From assembly GCF_900129915.1 (NCBI RefSeq), contig NZ_FQXH01000005.1, forward strand, positions 248,001-312,000: a stretch of DNA of 64,000 nt, read 5' to 3'. The position numbers were made by a program, and so were the translations under genes. Source of the DNA: Tepidibacter thalassicus DSM 15285 (GTDB lineage: Bacteria > Bacillota > Clostridia > Peptostreptococcales > Peptostreptococcaceae). The notes under the pieces are model-generated. The model was not told the DNA's origin. It saw only the letters and a list, made by a program, of their open reading frames with translations, and searched no databases. This document shows, piece by piece, positions 25,488-33,894 of this stretch. Within the stretch, counting starts at the first letter, position 1. Each line of letters opens with the position of its first letter.

Positions 25488-26300
25488 TTATTTTATATAA
25501 AAATATATTAATATCAATAAACTAAGTATAATTCTATAATAACCGAATAATTTAAAATCTTTTTTCTTTATATAGTTCATAAAAAATGATATTACTGCAA
25601 GAGCTACTAAAAATGAACCTATAACACCTACAGTTAAAACAATCCATTGATAAGGGGTAATAAATAATCCTTTTTTAATCATTTTTAACAAAGAATAAGT
25701 AGTTGCACCAGCCATAGTAGGTATTGCAAGAAAAAAAGAAAATTCTGCAGCTATTTGTCTAGAAGCACCAAGAAGCATTGCGCCAATTATGGTAGATGCA
25801 GATCTGGATGTTCCAGGGATCATAGCAAGACATTGAATAATTCCTATTATAAAAGCAGTTTTATAACTTAAATCATAAAAATTATTTATTTTAGGTCTTT
25901 TATTTTTTCTTTCTAGAATTAATATTGCAATACCTCCTAATAAAAGCATTATTGCAACGGTTGTGGGGTTAAAAAACTTTTCTTCTATAATATCTCCAAA
26001 TAAAAGTCCTAAAATAGCAGCTGGAATAAATCCAACAATAACTTTAAACCAAAGATTAATAGTTTCTTGTTTTTGTTTTAAAGTTTTACTTTTACTAAAA
26101 GGATAAAGTTTGTTGAAATAAAGAACTATAACAGATAAAATAGCTCCAAATTGAATTATTACATTAAATGAATTAGCAAAAGAACCTTGAAAATCAATCC
26201 AATTATTAACTAAAATTAAATGACCTGTACTGCTTATTGGTAAAAATTCTGTTATTCCTTCTACAATAGAAAGTATTATAGCTTTTAAAATATCATTCAT
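25488..26300 (-). CDS. uppP: Undecaprenyl-diphosphatase (BacA/UppP)
   Basis: A 270-aa polytopic membrane phosphatase that recycles undecaprenyl pyrophosphate for cell-wall synthesis and gives bacitracin tolerance. Both signature motifs are intact: EGITEFLPISSTGHL at the N-terminus and PGTSRSASTI in the second half. Start ATG behind AAGGGGG. Single gene. Confidence 0.95.
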   Translation of the reverse strand: MNDILKAIILSIVEGITEFLPISSTGHLILVNNWIDFQGSFANSFNVIIQFGAILSVIVLYFNKLYPFSKSKTLKQKQETINLWFKVIVGFIPAAILGLLFGDIIEEKFFNPTTVAIMLLLGGIAILILERKNKRPKINNFYDLSYKTAFIIGIIQCLAMIPGTSRSASTIIGAMLLGASRQIAAEFSFFLAIPTMAGATTYSLLKMIKKGLFITPYQWIVLTVGVIGSFLVALAVISFFMNYIKKKDFKLFGYYRIILSLLILIYFYIK

Positions 26301-26474
26301 AAAAAAAACCCCCTTGTAAATATGTACATAATTTTGGAAAACAACATATAAAGTATATCAATATTAATAGATAATATCAATATATTAATTTATATGCATT
26401 TGTTTTATAATTTTTGGAAAAAACATTAAAAATATAGTAAAATTATAATAATAAAAATTATAAGGAGTGATATT

Positions 26475-27395
26475 ATGGCTTCTTTATCAAATTATGAAAA
26501 TGAAATTTTCAAAGAATTTTCCAAAAATCTTAAACCATATACTAAAAATGATTATTTAAGTAAAATAATTTTATTTAAATCTATTTTAGAAAATGAAAAT
26601 AAAGATTTATTTATAGCAACTAAAGAAGAATGTAAAAAATTTATAGATTTTATAGCAACTAAATATGCTAAATCAACATGTGAAAAAATATATAGTTATC
26701 TTCATAGTTTTTATAATTTTTTAAAGAAAGAAGGTTATATAGATACTAATCCTTTTAATTATGTAAAAAAACCATCTGTATCTAGAATAAAAACAAAAGA
26801 TGATGTATTAAGCTTTGAAGAAGTAAATAGATTAATTTCAATACTTCCTAAATTAAATATAAGAGATAGAGCTATTATTGTTTTTTTAGTAACCACAGGG
26901 TGTTTATTAAGTGAATTAGTTGATTTAAAATGGAAAGATCTTATTGTAGATGAAAAAAATAATTATTTTTGTAAAATAGGAAATGGCAAAAGAAATAGAG
27001 TAATAAAACTTCATCCTTATTGTTGGGAATTAATAATGAAATATAGAGATTATTTAGGATTATCTGAAATAATCAAACCTACAAATGAATTTGTGTTTAA
27101 AAGTCGTACAAACGAAAGTATTACAGATAGAAATGTAAGAGTAATAGTAAAAAAAGCTTTAAAACTTGCAGGACTTGATAATTATTCAGCTAAAGATTTT
27201 AGACATTCTTTTGCTACATTTTGTTTGCGATTAGGAGCTATAGAAGAAGATGTTAAAAATCATTTAGGATGGAGTGATAAATACTATGCTATAAGATATA
27301 AATATGTTCTTAATTTTGTAGATAGTCAAGTTGTTGATTATATAATTAATACAGATAAACTTAAAATGAATGAAAATATTAAAAATAATAAATGA
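26475..27395 (+). CDS. Tyrosine-recombinase-fold protein with a degenerate active site
   Basis: A 306-aa protein with the two-domain layout of XerC/D: an N-terminal SAM-like core-binding domain (about 1-105) and a catalytic domain (about 115-290). The first catalytic arginine, normally in GLRxSE, is replaced: here G142-C-L144-L-S-E. The HxxR histidine is K240 (AKDFRHSFAT keeps R243). The second histidine is W266, which is acceptable in Cre. The lysine loop (GNGKRNR) and the tyrosine (Y275 in RYKYV) remain. Loss of the first arginine normally abolishes recombination, so it may only bind DNA. The dipeptidase gene follows 12 bases later. Start ATG behind AAGGAGTG. Confidence 0.8.
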   Translation: MASLSNYENEIFKEFSKNLKPYTKNDYLSKIILFKSILENENKDLFIATKEECKKFIDFIATKYAKSTCEKIYSYLHSFYNFLKKEGYIDTNPFNYVKKPSVSRIKTKDDVLSFEEVNRLISILPKLNIRDRAIIVFLVTTGCLLSELVDLKWKDLIVDEKNNYFCKIGNGKRNRVIKLHPYCWELIMKYRDYLGLSEIIKPTNEFVFKSRTNESITDRNVRVIVKKALKLAGLDNYSAKDFRHSFATFCLRLGAIEEDVKNHLGWSDKYYAIRYKYVLNFVDSQVVDYIINTDKLKMNENIKNNK

Positions 27396-27407
27396 GGAAG
27401 TGATTTG

Positions 27408-28343
27408 ATGAAATATAGTATAATAGATAGCCACTGTGATACTATAACGAAAATTGAAGAAGAAAATTTAAATTTTTATAATAATTACATATCTCATATA
27501 AATATAAAAAAGATGTTGAAAGCAAATATTAAAATACAATTTATGGCAATATATATTGACTATAATATTCCTTTTCCAGATTGTTATTTTAAAGCTATTA
27601 AATATATAAATAAAATTTATGAATATGAAAAAATATATGATAATTTAAAAGTAATAAAAAATAAAAATGATTTAGATTATGTTATAAATAAAGATAATTT
27701 AATTGGAATAATAATCACTATAGAGGGTGGTCACATTATACATGATAATATAGATATTTTAAAATCATTAAATATTTTAGGAGTAAAATCGTTAACTTTA
27801 ACATGGAATTATAAAAATAAATTAGCTTGTGGAGTTATGGAAAAAATTGATTTAGGACTTAGTAATTTTGGAAAAAAAGTAATAAATATTATGAATGATT
27901 TGAATATGATAATAGATGTTTCTCATGTTTCTAATAAAACATTTTATGATGTTATAAGTATTTCAAACAATCCAATTATAGCTTCGCATTCTTTGAGTAG
28001 TTATATAAATAATAATAAAAGAAATTTAACAGATGATCAAATTAAAAAAATTTCTGAATTAAATGGAGTTATTGGAATAAATTTTTGTAAAGAATTTGTT
28101 GGAAAAAATAAAGATATATCTTCTTTAGTTGATCATATAGATAGAATAATTTATATTGGAGGAGATAACTGTATAGGATTAGGATCAGATTTTGATGGTT
28201 GTGAAATTATAGGTGATATACAAGATTGTACATATACATATTTAATAAAAAATGAACTTTTAAAAAGAAATTATAGCGAAAATACTATAAAAAAAATATA
28301 TAATCAAAATTATTTAAATTTATTATATAAATTTTTTGAATGA
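27408..28343 (+). CDS. Membrane-dipeptidase-type (M19) zinc peptidase
   Basis: A 311-aa amidohydrolase-fold peptidase. It starts with the metal motif IDSHCDT (HxD), has IEGGHII in the middle (bridging glutamate), IDVSHVS, IIASHS (metal histidines) and LGSDFDGCE near the end. No signal peptide, so cytoplasmic in this organism. Starts at ATG 27408 behind GAGGAAGTG, 12 bases after the recombinase-like gene, probably cotranscribed. Substrate unknown; the family cleaves dipeptides. Confidence 0.88.
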   Translation: MKYSIIDSHCDTITKIEEENLNFYNNYISHINIKKMLKANIKIQFMAIYIDYNIPFPDCYFKAIKYINKIYEYEKIYDNLKVIKNKNDLDYVINKDNLIGIIITIEGGHIIHDNIDILKSLNILGVKSLTLTWNYKNKLACGVMEKIDLGLSNFGKKVINIMNDLNMIIDVSHVSNKTFYDVISISNNPIIASHSLSSYINNNKRNLTDDQIKKISELNGVIGINFCKEFVGKNKDISSLVDHIDRIIYIGGDNCIGLGSDFDGCEIIGDIQDCTYTYLIKNELLKRNYSENTIKKIYNQNYLNLLYKFFE

Positions 28344-28366
28344 ACAAATTGTTATTGTTCGGTATA
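28342..28366 (-). promoter_or_regulatory. PurBox-like operator upstream of purB
   Basis: The reverse strand reads TATACCGAACAAT, one mismatch from the Bacillus PurBox AWWWCCGAACWWT. A second, weaker half site GAACAAAT lies in opposite orientation at 28342-28349. They overlap the -35 box of the purB promoter. The PurR assignment is an inference. Confidence 0.45.
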
Positions 28367-28377
28367 TAGTGTATAAT
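28349..28377 (+). promoter_or_regulatory. purB promoter
   Basis: TTGTTA and TATAAT separated by 17 bases, about 48 bases before the purB ATG. Confidence 0.6.
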
Positions 28378-28424
28378 ATTAAAATGTACGATTGAAATTT
28401 ACATATTTAACAAGGAGTGATCTT

Positions 28425-29861
28425 ATGCAAAATTATACAACTTATCAAAATCCATTAATAGAGAGATATTGTAGTAAAGAAATGAGCTATATTTTTTCTC
28501 CTGAAAGCAAATTTAAAACTTGGAGAAAATTATGGATTGCTCTTGCTCAATCACAAATGGAATTAGGTCTTAATATAACTAAAGAACAAATAGATGAAAT
28601 GAAGGCTAATTTGGATAATATAAATTTTGAAGACGCTAAAAAAATTGAAAAAGAAACAAGACATGATGTAATGTCTCATGTTAAAGCTTACGGTCTTTTA
28701 TGTCCAAAAGCTAAAGGTATTATACATCTTGGAGCTACTAGTGCATATGTAGGGGATAATACAGATATAATACTTATGAAAGAAGCAATGGAGCTTATAA
28801 GAGTTAAATTAATTAATTTAATAAACAATTTAAAAAAATTTGCTATAAAATATAAAGATCTTCCTACTCTAGGATTTACACATTTTCAAGCAGCTCAACT
28901 TACTACTGTAGGAAAAAGAGCTTGTCTTTGGATGCAAGATCTATTACTTGATTTTGAAGATTTAACATATAGAATAGATACTTTAAAGTTAAGAGGAGTA
29001 AAAGGAACTACTGGAACACAAGCGAGTTTTTTAAGCTTATTTGAAGGAGATCATGAAAAGGTAAAAAAACTTGACAAGTTAGTGTGTTCTAAAATGGGAT
29101 TTGAAAAAAGTTATGCTGTAACAGGACAAACATATACAAGAAAATTAGATCATCAAGTTTTATCTGTACTTTCTTCTATAGCTCAAAGTATGCATAAAAT
29201 GACTAATGATATAAGATTATTACAGAGTTTAAAAGAAATAGAAGAACCATTTGCAAAAAATCAAATAGGGTCTTCTGCCATGGCATATAAAAGAAATCCT
29301 ATGAGAAGTGAAAGAATTTCATCTTTATGTAAGTACGTGATTTCAGAAACTTTAAATCCTGCTTTAATACATTCTACGCAATGGTTAGAGAGAACATTAG
29401 ATGACTCTGCAAACAGAAGATTAAGTATAGCTCAAACTTTTCTTGCAGTAGATGCTATACTTGAAATAGGTATAAATGTAACTGATGGACTTGTTGTTTA
29501 TGAAAATATGATAAAAAGGCATATAAATGAAGAACTTCCATTTATGGCTACAGAAACAATTCTTATGGAAGCAGTAAAAAGAGGTGGAGATAGACAAGAA
29601 CTTCATGAAAAAATAAGAATATATTCAATGGAATCAGCAAAAAAAGTAAAAGAAGAAGGAAAAGAAAATGATTTAATAGAGAGAATAATTAAAGATGATG
29701 ATTTTAAAATGAGCGAAGAAGAAATAAACTCTATAATGAATCCTATTAATTTTATTGGAAGAGCTCCAGAACAAGTGATAGAATTTATTGATGAATATAT
29801 AGAACCAGTTATAGATAAATTTAAAAATGATTTAGGTATAAAAATAGATTTAAATGTATAA
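28425..29861 (+). CDS. purB: Adenylosuccinate lyase
   Basis: A 478-aa fumarase/aspartase-superfamily enzyme catalysing two steps of purine synthesis (SAICAR to AICAR, adenylosuccinate to AMP). Motifs: HDVMSHV, HLGATSAYVGDNTD (catalytic-region histidine), TLGFTHFQAAQLTTVGKRA and the signature GSSAMAYKRNPMRSE. I place the start at ATG 28425, behind AAGGAGTGATCTT, and not at the upstream in-frame TTG at 28392. Monocistronic between its promoter and a strong terminator. Confidence 0.95.
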   Translation: MQNYTTYQNPLIERYCSKEMSYIFSPESKFKTWRKLWIALAQSQMELGLNITKEQIDEMKANLDNINFEDAKKIEKETRHDVMSHVKAYGLLCPKAKGIIHLGATSAYVGDNTDIILMKEAMELIRVKLINLINNLKKFAIKYKDLPTLGFTHFQAAQLTTVGKRACLWMQDLLLDFEDLTYRIDTLKLRGVKGTTGTQASFLSLFEGDHEKVKKLDKLVCSKMGFEKSYAVTGQTYTRKLDHQVLSVLSSIAQSMHKMTNDIRLLQSLKEIEEPFAKNQIGSSAMAYKRNPMRSERISSLCKYVISETLNPALIHSTQWLERTLDDSANRRLSIAQTFLAVDAILEIGINVTDGLVVYENMIKRHINEELPFMATETILMEAVKRGGDRQELHEKIRIYSMESAKKVKEEGKENDLIERIIKDDDFKMSEEEINSIMNPINFIGRAPEQVIEFIDEYIEPVIDKFKNDLGIKIDLNV

Positions 29862-29891
29862 AAATCTTAGGAAATACTTCCTAAGATTTTT
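29860..29891. terminator. Bidirectional terminator between purB and spoVAF
   Basis: AAAAATCTTAGGAA and complement with a 4-base loop; the 3' arm overlaps the end of the reverse gene. Confidence 0.85.
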
Positions 29892-31305
29892 TGTTGTTTT
29901 TAATTTCGATTATTGGTTTTCTGAAAAATACATTAGAAAATGCTTTCTTATTAAACGGAAACAAAGGCCATAAATAAGATTGGTTTGAAAAACTTTTAGT
30001 GGTGGATGTAATAATGATTATAGTGATTAGCCCTATAAAAAATCCTATATTTTTGAAAATTCCTGTCATAAATAACAAAAATAATCTAAATATTCTAATT
30101 GCCATGGAAAATTCCATACTAGGAGTTGCAAATGTTCCAATACCTGCAACAGCCATATATAAAATAGTTTCAGGAGTAAACCATCCTACTTTTACAGCGA
30201 ATTCACTTAACATCAAACCTCCAATAATACCAAGTGAAGTAGATAAAGTATTAGGAGTATGAATTGATGCAACACGCAAAAAATCTAAACCAAATTCTAA
30301 AATAACAAATTGTAAAAATAAAGGTATTTTTCCAACTTCTTTTGGACCAATAAATTTCAAGTATTGAGGTAAAAATTCTTTATTATATATTAATAAAAGC
30401 CATAAGGGAGTAATTATTAATGAAGAAAACATAGCAATAAATCTAATCCATCTTAAATATGTTCCTACCATTGGATTTTGATAATAATCTTCTGCATGTT
30501 GAGTAAAATGAAATATTGTAACAGGAAGAAGTATAACACTAGGTGATGTATCTACAATAATTGCAATATGTCCCTCGATAAGATGAGCAGCTACTACATC
30601 TGGTCTTTCAGTAAATCTTACTTGAGGAAGAGGATTATACCATCTCTTTTTTATTAACAATTCTTCTAGTGTTTTTTCTGCCATAACAAGAGAATTTACT
30701 TTTATGTTGTTTAATTTGTTTTTTAATTCTTTTAATAAATTATGATCAACTACACTATCAATATAAGCAATTGCAACATCAGTTTTTGATTGATTTCCTA
30801 TGGTTGTAAGTTCAAAAATCAAATTTGGATCTTTAATTCTTCTTCTAATTAAAGATGTATTAAATACTATAGTTTCAACTAAACCGTCTCTAGATCCTCT
30901 TGTTACTTTTTCTAAATCAGGTTCTTCTGGACCTCTAATAGGATATTCTCTTACATCAATTAATATTCCAGTATTTTGACCATCTATAAATAGTGCAGTA
31001 TTTCCTGAAAGAACTGCCGTTTCCATAGTATCAAAATCATCAAAAGTATCAATTTCAATATATGCAATATAATTTTTAAGCAATTTATTTATTGTGTTAA
31101 TAGAAATATCTTCTTTTTTTATTGACTGTAATTTTTCCATTATGTAAAGCATAATTTGATCTTTTGTAAATCCATCAATAAAAACAAGATATGCATTAAT
31201 CCCCGCTATTGTCCATTCTCTACCTACTATATCAAAACTTTTTTTGATTGGAAGTTTTTTGTTTAATATTTTTATATTTTCACTTAATTTAGAATTCAAT
31301 TTCAT
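29881..31305 (-). CDS. spoVAF: SpoVAF-like spore germination protein (GerA family A subunit type)
   Basis: A 474-aa inner-membrane protein. A soluble N-terminal ~270 residues is followed by five or six membrane helices, the GerAA/SpoVAF layout. KRWYNPLPQVRFTERPDVVAAHL and EGHIAIIVDTSPSVILLP match the SpoVAF branch closely; GerAA proteins have different text here. In Bacillus, SpoVAF helps dipicolinic-acid channel SpoVA open during germination. Here it is alone and not in a spoVA operon, with no B or C subunit beside it. The start ATG at 31305 follows GGAGGT; an upstream ATG at 31344 lacks a site. Confidence 0.85.
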   Translation of the reverse strand: MKLNSKLSENIKILNKKLPIKKSFDIVGREWTIAGINAYLVFIDGFTKDQIMLYIMEKLQSIKKEDISINTINKLLKNYIAYIEIDTFDDFDTMETAVLSGNTALFIDGQNTGILIDVREYPIRGPEEPDLEKVTRGSRDGLVETIVFNTSLIRRRIKDPNLIFELTTIGNQSKTDVAIAYIDSVVDHNLLKELKNKLNNIKVNSLVMAEKTLEELLIKKRWYNPLPQVRFTERPDVVAAHLIEGHIAIIVDTSPSVILLPVTIFHFTQHAEDYYQNPMVGTYLRWIRFIAMFSSLIITPLWLLLIYNKEFLPQYLKFIGPKEVGKIPLFLQFVILEFGLDFLRVASIHTPNTLSTSLGIIGGLMLSEFAVKVGWFTPETILYMAVAGIGTFATPSMEFSMAIRIFRLFLLFMTGIFKNIGFFIGLITIIIITSTTKSFSNQSYLWPLFPFNKKAFSNVFFRKPIIEIKNNKKS

Positions 31306-31401
31306 TATATTACCTCCATTCAATCCTATTATATCCAAATACATAATTAAGTATTATTTTGCTTTATGTAAAGTTTATCCCAAAATTTACATCTTAACAC
31401 T

Positions 31402-31418
31402 TGACGAAATATGTCGAA
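31402..31418 (+). promoter_or_regulatory. Tandem Spo0A boxes
   Basis: TGACGAA at 31402 and TGTCGAA at 31412 both match the 0A-box TGNCGAA and are exactly 10 bases apart, one helical turn. They overlap a possible -35 (TTGACG, 31401-31406, with TATTGA 17 bases downstream) in the divergent interval between spoVAF and the LysM gene. Confidence 0.6.
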
Positions 31419-31463
31419 GAATATATTGAAATGAACTTAATCCTACATATAAGGAGGAATTTT

Positions 31464-32540
31464 ATGAAAAAATTAATTAAAAAAATTGTATTGGGAAGTA
31501 TATTTTTTCACATGATAGGGTGCATGCCATCTACATTTGCAATGGATTATACAGTACAACCAAATGATACTTATTGGAAAATAAGTCAGAAATATAACAT
31601 AGATTTTAATGAATTATTAAAAATTAATAATGCAACTGAAAATTTTGTTTTAAATGTAGGTCAAAAAATATTAATACCAGATATAAAGAGTATTAACTAC
31701 TATGAAGTGCAAAAAGGAGATACAGCGTGGATTATAAGTCAAAAATTTAATGTATCATTAAACGAACTGTTAAAAGTGAATAATTTAGATGAAAATTCAA
31801 TATTATATATAGGTCAAAAAATCGAAATACCGAGTACAAAAAATATAAATACTATACCAGAACAACCAAATACTACTATTGATTATATAGATTATACAGT
31901 TAAATCTGGAGATGATTTTTGGAATTTAAGCTTAAAATATGGAGTCCCATATCAAGAATTATTAAATGTTAATAATGCAACTTCAAATACTATTTTAAAT
32001 ATTGGAGATATAATTAAAATACCTCAACATAATATACCTGTAACAGATACATTAGGAGATAAATATGGAGAATATCTTGATTGGTGGAATGCTGCGCAAT
32101 ACGTTATTCCTATAGGAGCTATATTTGAAATTGTTGATTTTTATACTGGAAAAAGTTTTATGGCAAAAAGAACTTATGGAGCAAATCATGCTGATGTAGA
32201 AACTTTAACTTCAAAAGATACTGAAATAATGAAAGAAATATGGGGTGGTAATTGGAGTTGGGCTACAAGACCTGTTATTGTAAAATACAAAGGAAGAAAA
32301 ATAGCTGCAAGTGCTTCAGGAATGCCTCATGCTGGAAATGATTTAGACCCTGCAAATATAAATACTGATTGGAGAAGTGGAAATTATGGACCAGGTATTA
32401 ATTTTGATGCTATAAAAGGAAATGAAATGAATGGACATTTTGATGTTCATTTCTTAAATAGTACAACTCATAAAACAGGAAAAATATCTGAATCTCATCA
32501 AAAAAATATTAAAATATCAGCTGGAATATTAGTTGAATAA
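31464..32540 (+). CDS. Secreted triple-LysM protein
   Basis: A 358-aa exported protein. The signal sequence is followed by three LysM peptidoglycan-binding repeats (DYTVQPNDTYWKISQKYN, YYEVQKGDTAWIISQKFN and DYTVKSGDDFWNLSLKYG, at about residues 29, 79 and 140). A C-terminal domain of about 160 residues is rich in W, G and H (WSWATRPVIV, ASASGMPHAGND, GHFDVHFLNSTTH), shared by clostridial LysM proteins of unknown function. The sequence MIGC could be a lipobox or part of a type I signal; TFA before MD is a possible cleavage site. It starts behind AAGGAGG. The Spo0A boxes and the sporulation genes downstream suggest a spore-coat or cortex role (inference). Confidence 0.8.
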   Translation: MKKLIKKIVLGSIFFHMIGCMPSTFAMDYTVQPNDTYWKISQKYNIDFNELLKINNATENFVLNVGQKILIPDIKSINYYEVQKGDTAWIISQKFNVSLNELLKVNNLDENSILYIGQKIEIPSTKNINTIPEQPNTTIDYIDYTVKSGDDFWNLSLKYGVPYQELLNVNNATSNTILNIGDIIKIPQHNIPVTDTLGDKYGEYLDWWNAAQYVIPIGAIFEIVDFYTGKSFMAKRTYGANHADVETLTSKDTEIMKEIWGGNWSWATRPVIVKYKGRKIAASASGMPHAGNDLDPANINTDWRSGNYGPGINFDAIKGNEMNGHFDVHFLNSTTHKTGKISESHQKNIKISAGILVE

Positions 32541-32547
32541 TTATTTT

Positions 32548-32580
32548 AAAAGTATCTTTATTTATTAAAGATACTTTTTT
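32548..32580 (+). terminator. Terminator of the LysM gene
   Basis: AAAAGTATCTTTA and complement followed by TTTTTTG. Confidence 0.85.
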
Positions 32581-32639
32581 GTTTAATATAAAAGTAATTA
32601 TTTAATGAAAAAACGAATAATATTTATAAGGTGATGTAT

Positions 32640-32978
32640 ATGATTTCTTTTTTTAATAACCTTGTGTATAATTTTTTGATATCTTTTGGAGTGATATTAG
32701 GAGCTTCTTCTTTTGCTGGAATTGGAGCTTTAATTAACAATCAACCACCGTTTAAAATCATGTCTGATGTAGCTGCTTCTATTAAAATTTGGGCTGTAAT
32801 TGTAGCATTAGGAGGTACATTTTCTTCGTTTGAAATAATAGAACAAGGAATATTTAAAGGAGAAATTAAATCTGTTATAAAACAAATAGGATATATTATA
32901 GTGGCTCTTATTGGAGCTAATTTGGGATATAGTTTTATTAAATTAATTAAATGGTGTTCAAAAATATGGATATCTTAA
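32640..32978 (+). CDS. ytrH: Sporulation membrane protein YtrH
   Basis: A 112-aa membrane protein with three hydrophobic segments. The block SFGVILGASSFAGIGALINNQPPFKIMSDVA is typical of YtrH (read in parts), which is made in the mother cell under sigma-E in Bacillus and is needed for normal cortex. The ATG at 32640 fits AAGGTGA; an in-frame GTG at 32631 overlaps that site. The 3' end overlaps ytrI by 28 bases, as in other sporeformers. Confidence 0.88.
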   Translation: MISFFNNLVYNFLISFGVILGASSFAGIGALINNQPPFKIMSDVAASIKIWAVIVALGGTFSSFEIIEQGIFKGEIKSVIKQIGYIIVALIGANLGYSFIKLIKWCSKIWIS

Positions 32979-33433
32979 AAGAACCTAAATTTAAATACAT
33001 TTTATTTTTGTTAACAGGCATTATAATTGGATATATATTGGGAATAACAAGTATAAATATGCTTATAAGTTATAGAATAGATAAGTATTATGAAGAAATT
33101 ACTTATTTAAATACCATTATTGAAGATAAAAATATAAAACTTCAAAAATTAGAAGAAGCTATTAATAATAAGAAGGTTGTACTTAAAGATATAGAAATAA
33201 TTTTATTATATAAAGGAGATGAAATAGAAAAATTAAAGCTAAAAAAATATATCAAAGAAAAATACAATATATTATTAGGGAAAGAAATAAAAAGTATTGA
33301 TATAGATTTAGTATCAGAAATTATAGATAAAAGAATAATGAAGATAGAAAATAGAGAATATAAATTAACCGTAAATAAGCTATTATTAAGTGAAATTTTA
33401 AAGTTGTGGATAAATATAGAAGTGTTAAATTGA
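32951..33433 (+). CDS. ytrI: YtrI-like sporulation membrane protein
   Basis: A 160-aa product with one membrane segment (about residues 15-37: YILFLLTGIIIGYILGITSI), followed by a coiled-coil-like stretch with many charged residues (about 45-85). It overlaps ytrH, its usual operon partner; sequence similarity in this family is low, so context carries much of the call. An alternative ATG lies 15 bases downstream. Confidence 0.72.
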   Translation: MVFKNMDILKEPKFKYILFLLTGIIIGYILGITSINMLISYRIDKYYEEITYLNTIIEDKNIKLQKLEEAINNKKVVLKDIEIILLYKGDEIEKLKLKKYIKEKYNILLGKEIKSIDIDLVSEIIDKRIMKIENREYKLTVNKLLLSEILKLWINIEVLN

Positions 33434-33486
33434 TAATTTTAAAAATATATAAAAAAATATTTATTTAAAAAATTTAAATAATTTTA

Positions 33487-33515
33487 TTGACATAAATCAT
33501 TATAAATTATATAAT
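33487..33515 (+). promoter_or_regulatory. Perfect sigma-A promoter of the asnA T-box leader
   Basis: TTGACA and TATAAT, 17-base spacer, both full consensus. Transcription would start about 30 bases before the T-box stem I. Confidence 0.85.
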
Positions 33516-33549
33516 TTACTACATAAATCGATAAATTAATAAAGAAAAA

Positions 33550-33816
33550 CTATGAAGAGAAGAGTAGCTATAGAAATCTAGTTTCAGCGAGTCGGTGATG
33601 GTGAGAGTCCGATACAAGAGCTATAGTGAAGAACATCTCTGAGTTTCTAACCGAAATCTTTGAAGAAAGTAGGCTTAGACGGAACCAAACCGTTATAGAT
33701 TGGACAGTATCGAATAATTTTTATTCCGTACTGATGTGAGAGAGCTTTAAGCTAATTAGAGTGGTACCGCGGAAGTAAAACTTTCGTCTCTATTTTATAG
33801 AGATGAAAGTTTTTTT
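33550..33816 (+). ncRNA. T-box leader, asparagine specifier
   Basis: Canonical T-box AGAGTGGTACCGCGG at 33758-33772. Stem I runs from AGAGAAGAGTA (AG-rich start, AGTA loop-E element) to ATCTCT. GCTATAG pairs with CTATAGT. This places AAC (33632-33634, followed by A) in the specifier position, which is an asparagine codon. The regulated gene is asnA, so the codon and product agree. The apical part has the GGTGATGGTGAGAG-type sequence. It ends in a terminator at 33777-33815. Confidence 0.93.
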
Positions 33817-33820
33817 ATTT
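33777..33820 (+). terminator. T-box-controlled terminator
   Basis: AAAACTTTCGTCTCT with complement (one G-U pair), 7-base loop, long T-run. The antiterminator would use the T-box just upstream. Confidence 0.9.
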
Positions 33821-33894
33821 ATATAGAAGATAAACATGGCCATGTTTAAATATAAAAAATATTGATTAATAATTAAAAGAGGAGGAATTTAAAT

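Noticed and set aside
29999..30262. Forward ORF opposite spoVAF
   Set aside because: It lies wholly inside the reverse spoVAF gene and resembles no family.
33833..33848. AAACATGGCCATGTTT palindrome counted with the CCATGG set
   Set aside because: It contains CATGGCCATG but not CCATGG, so it was left out of the count; it may be a chance operator-like repeat.
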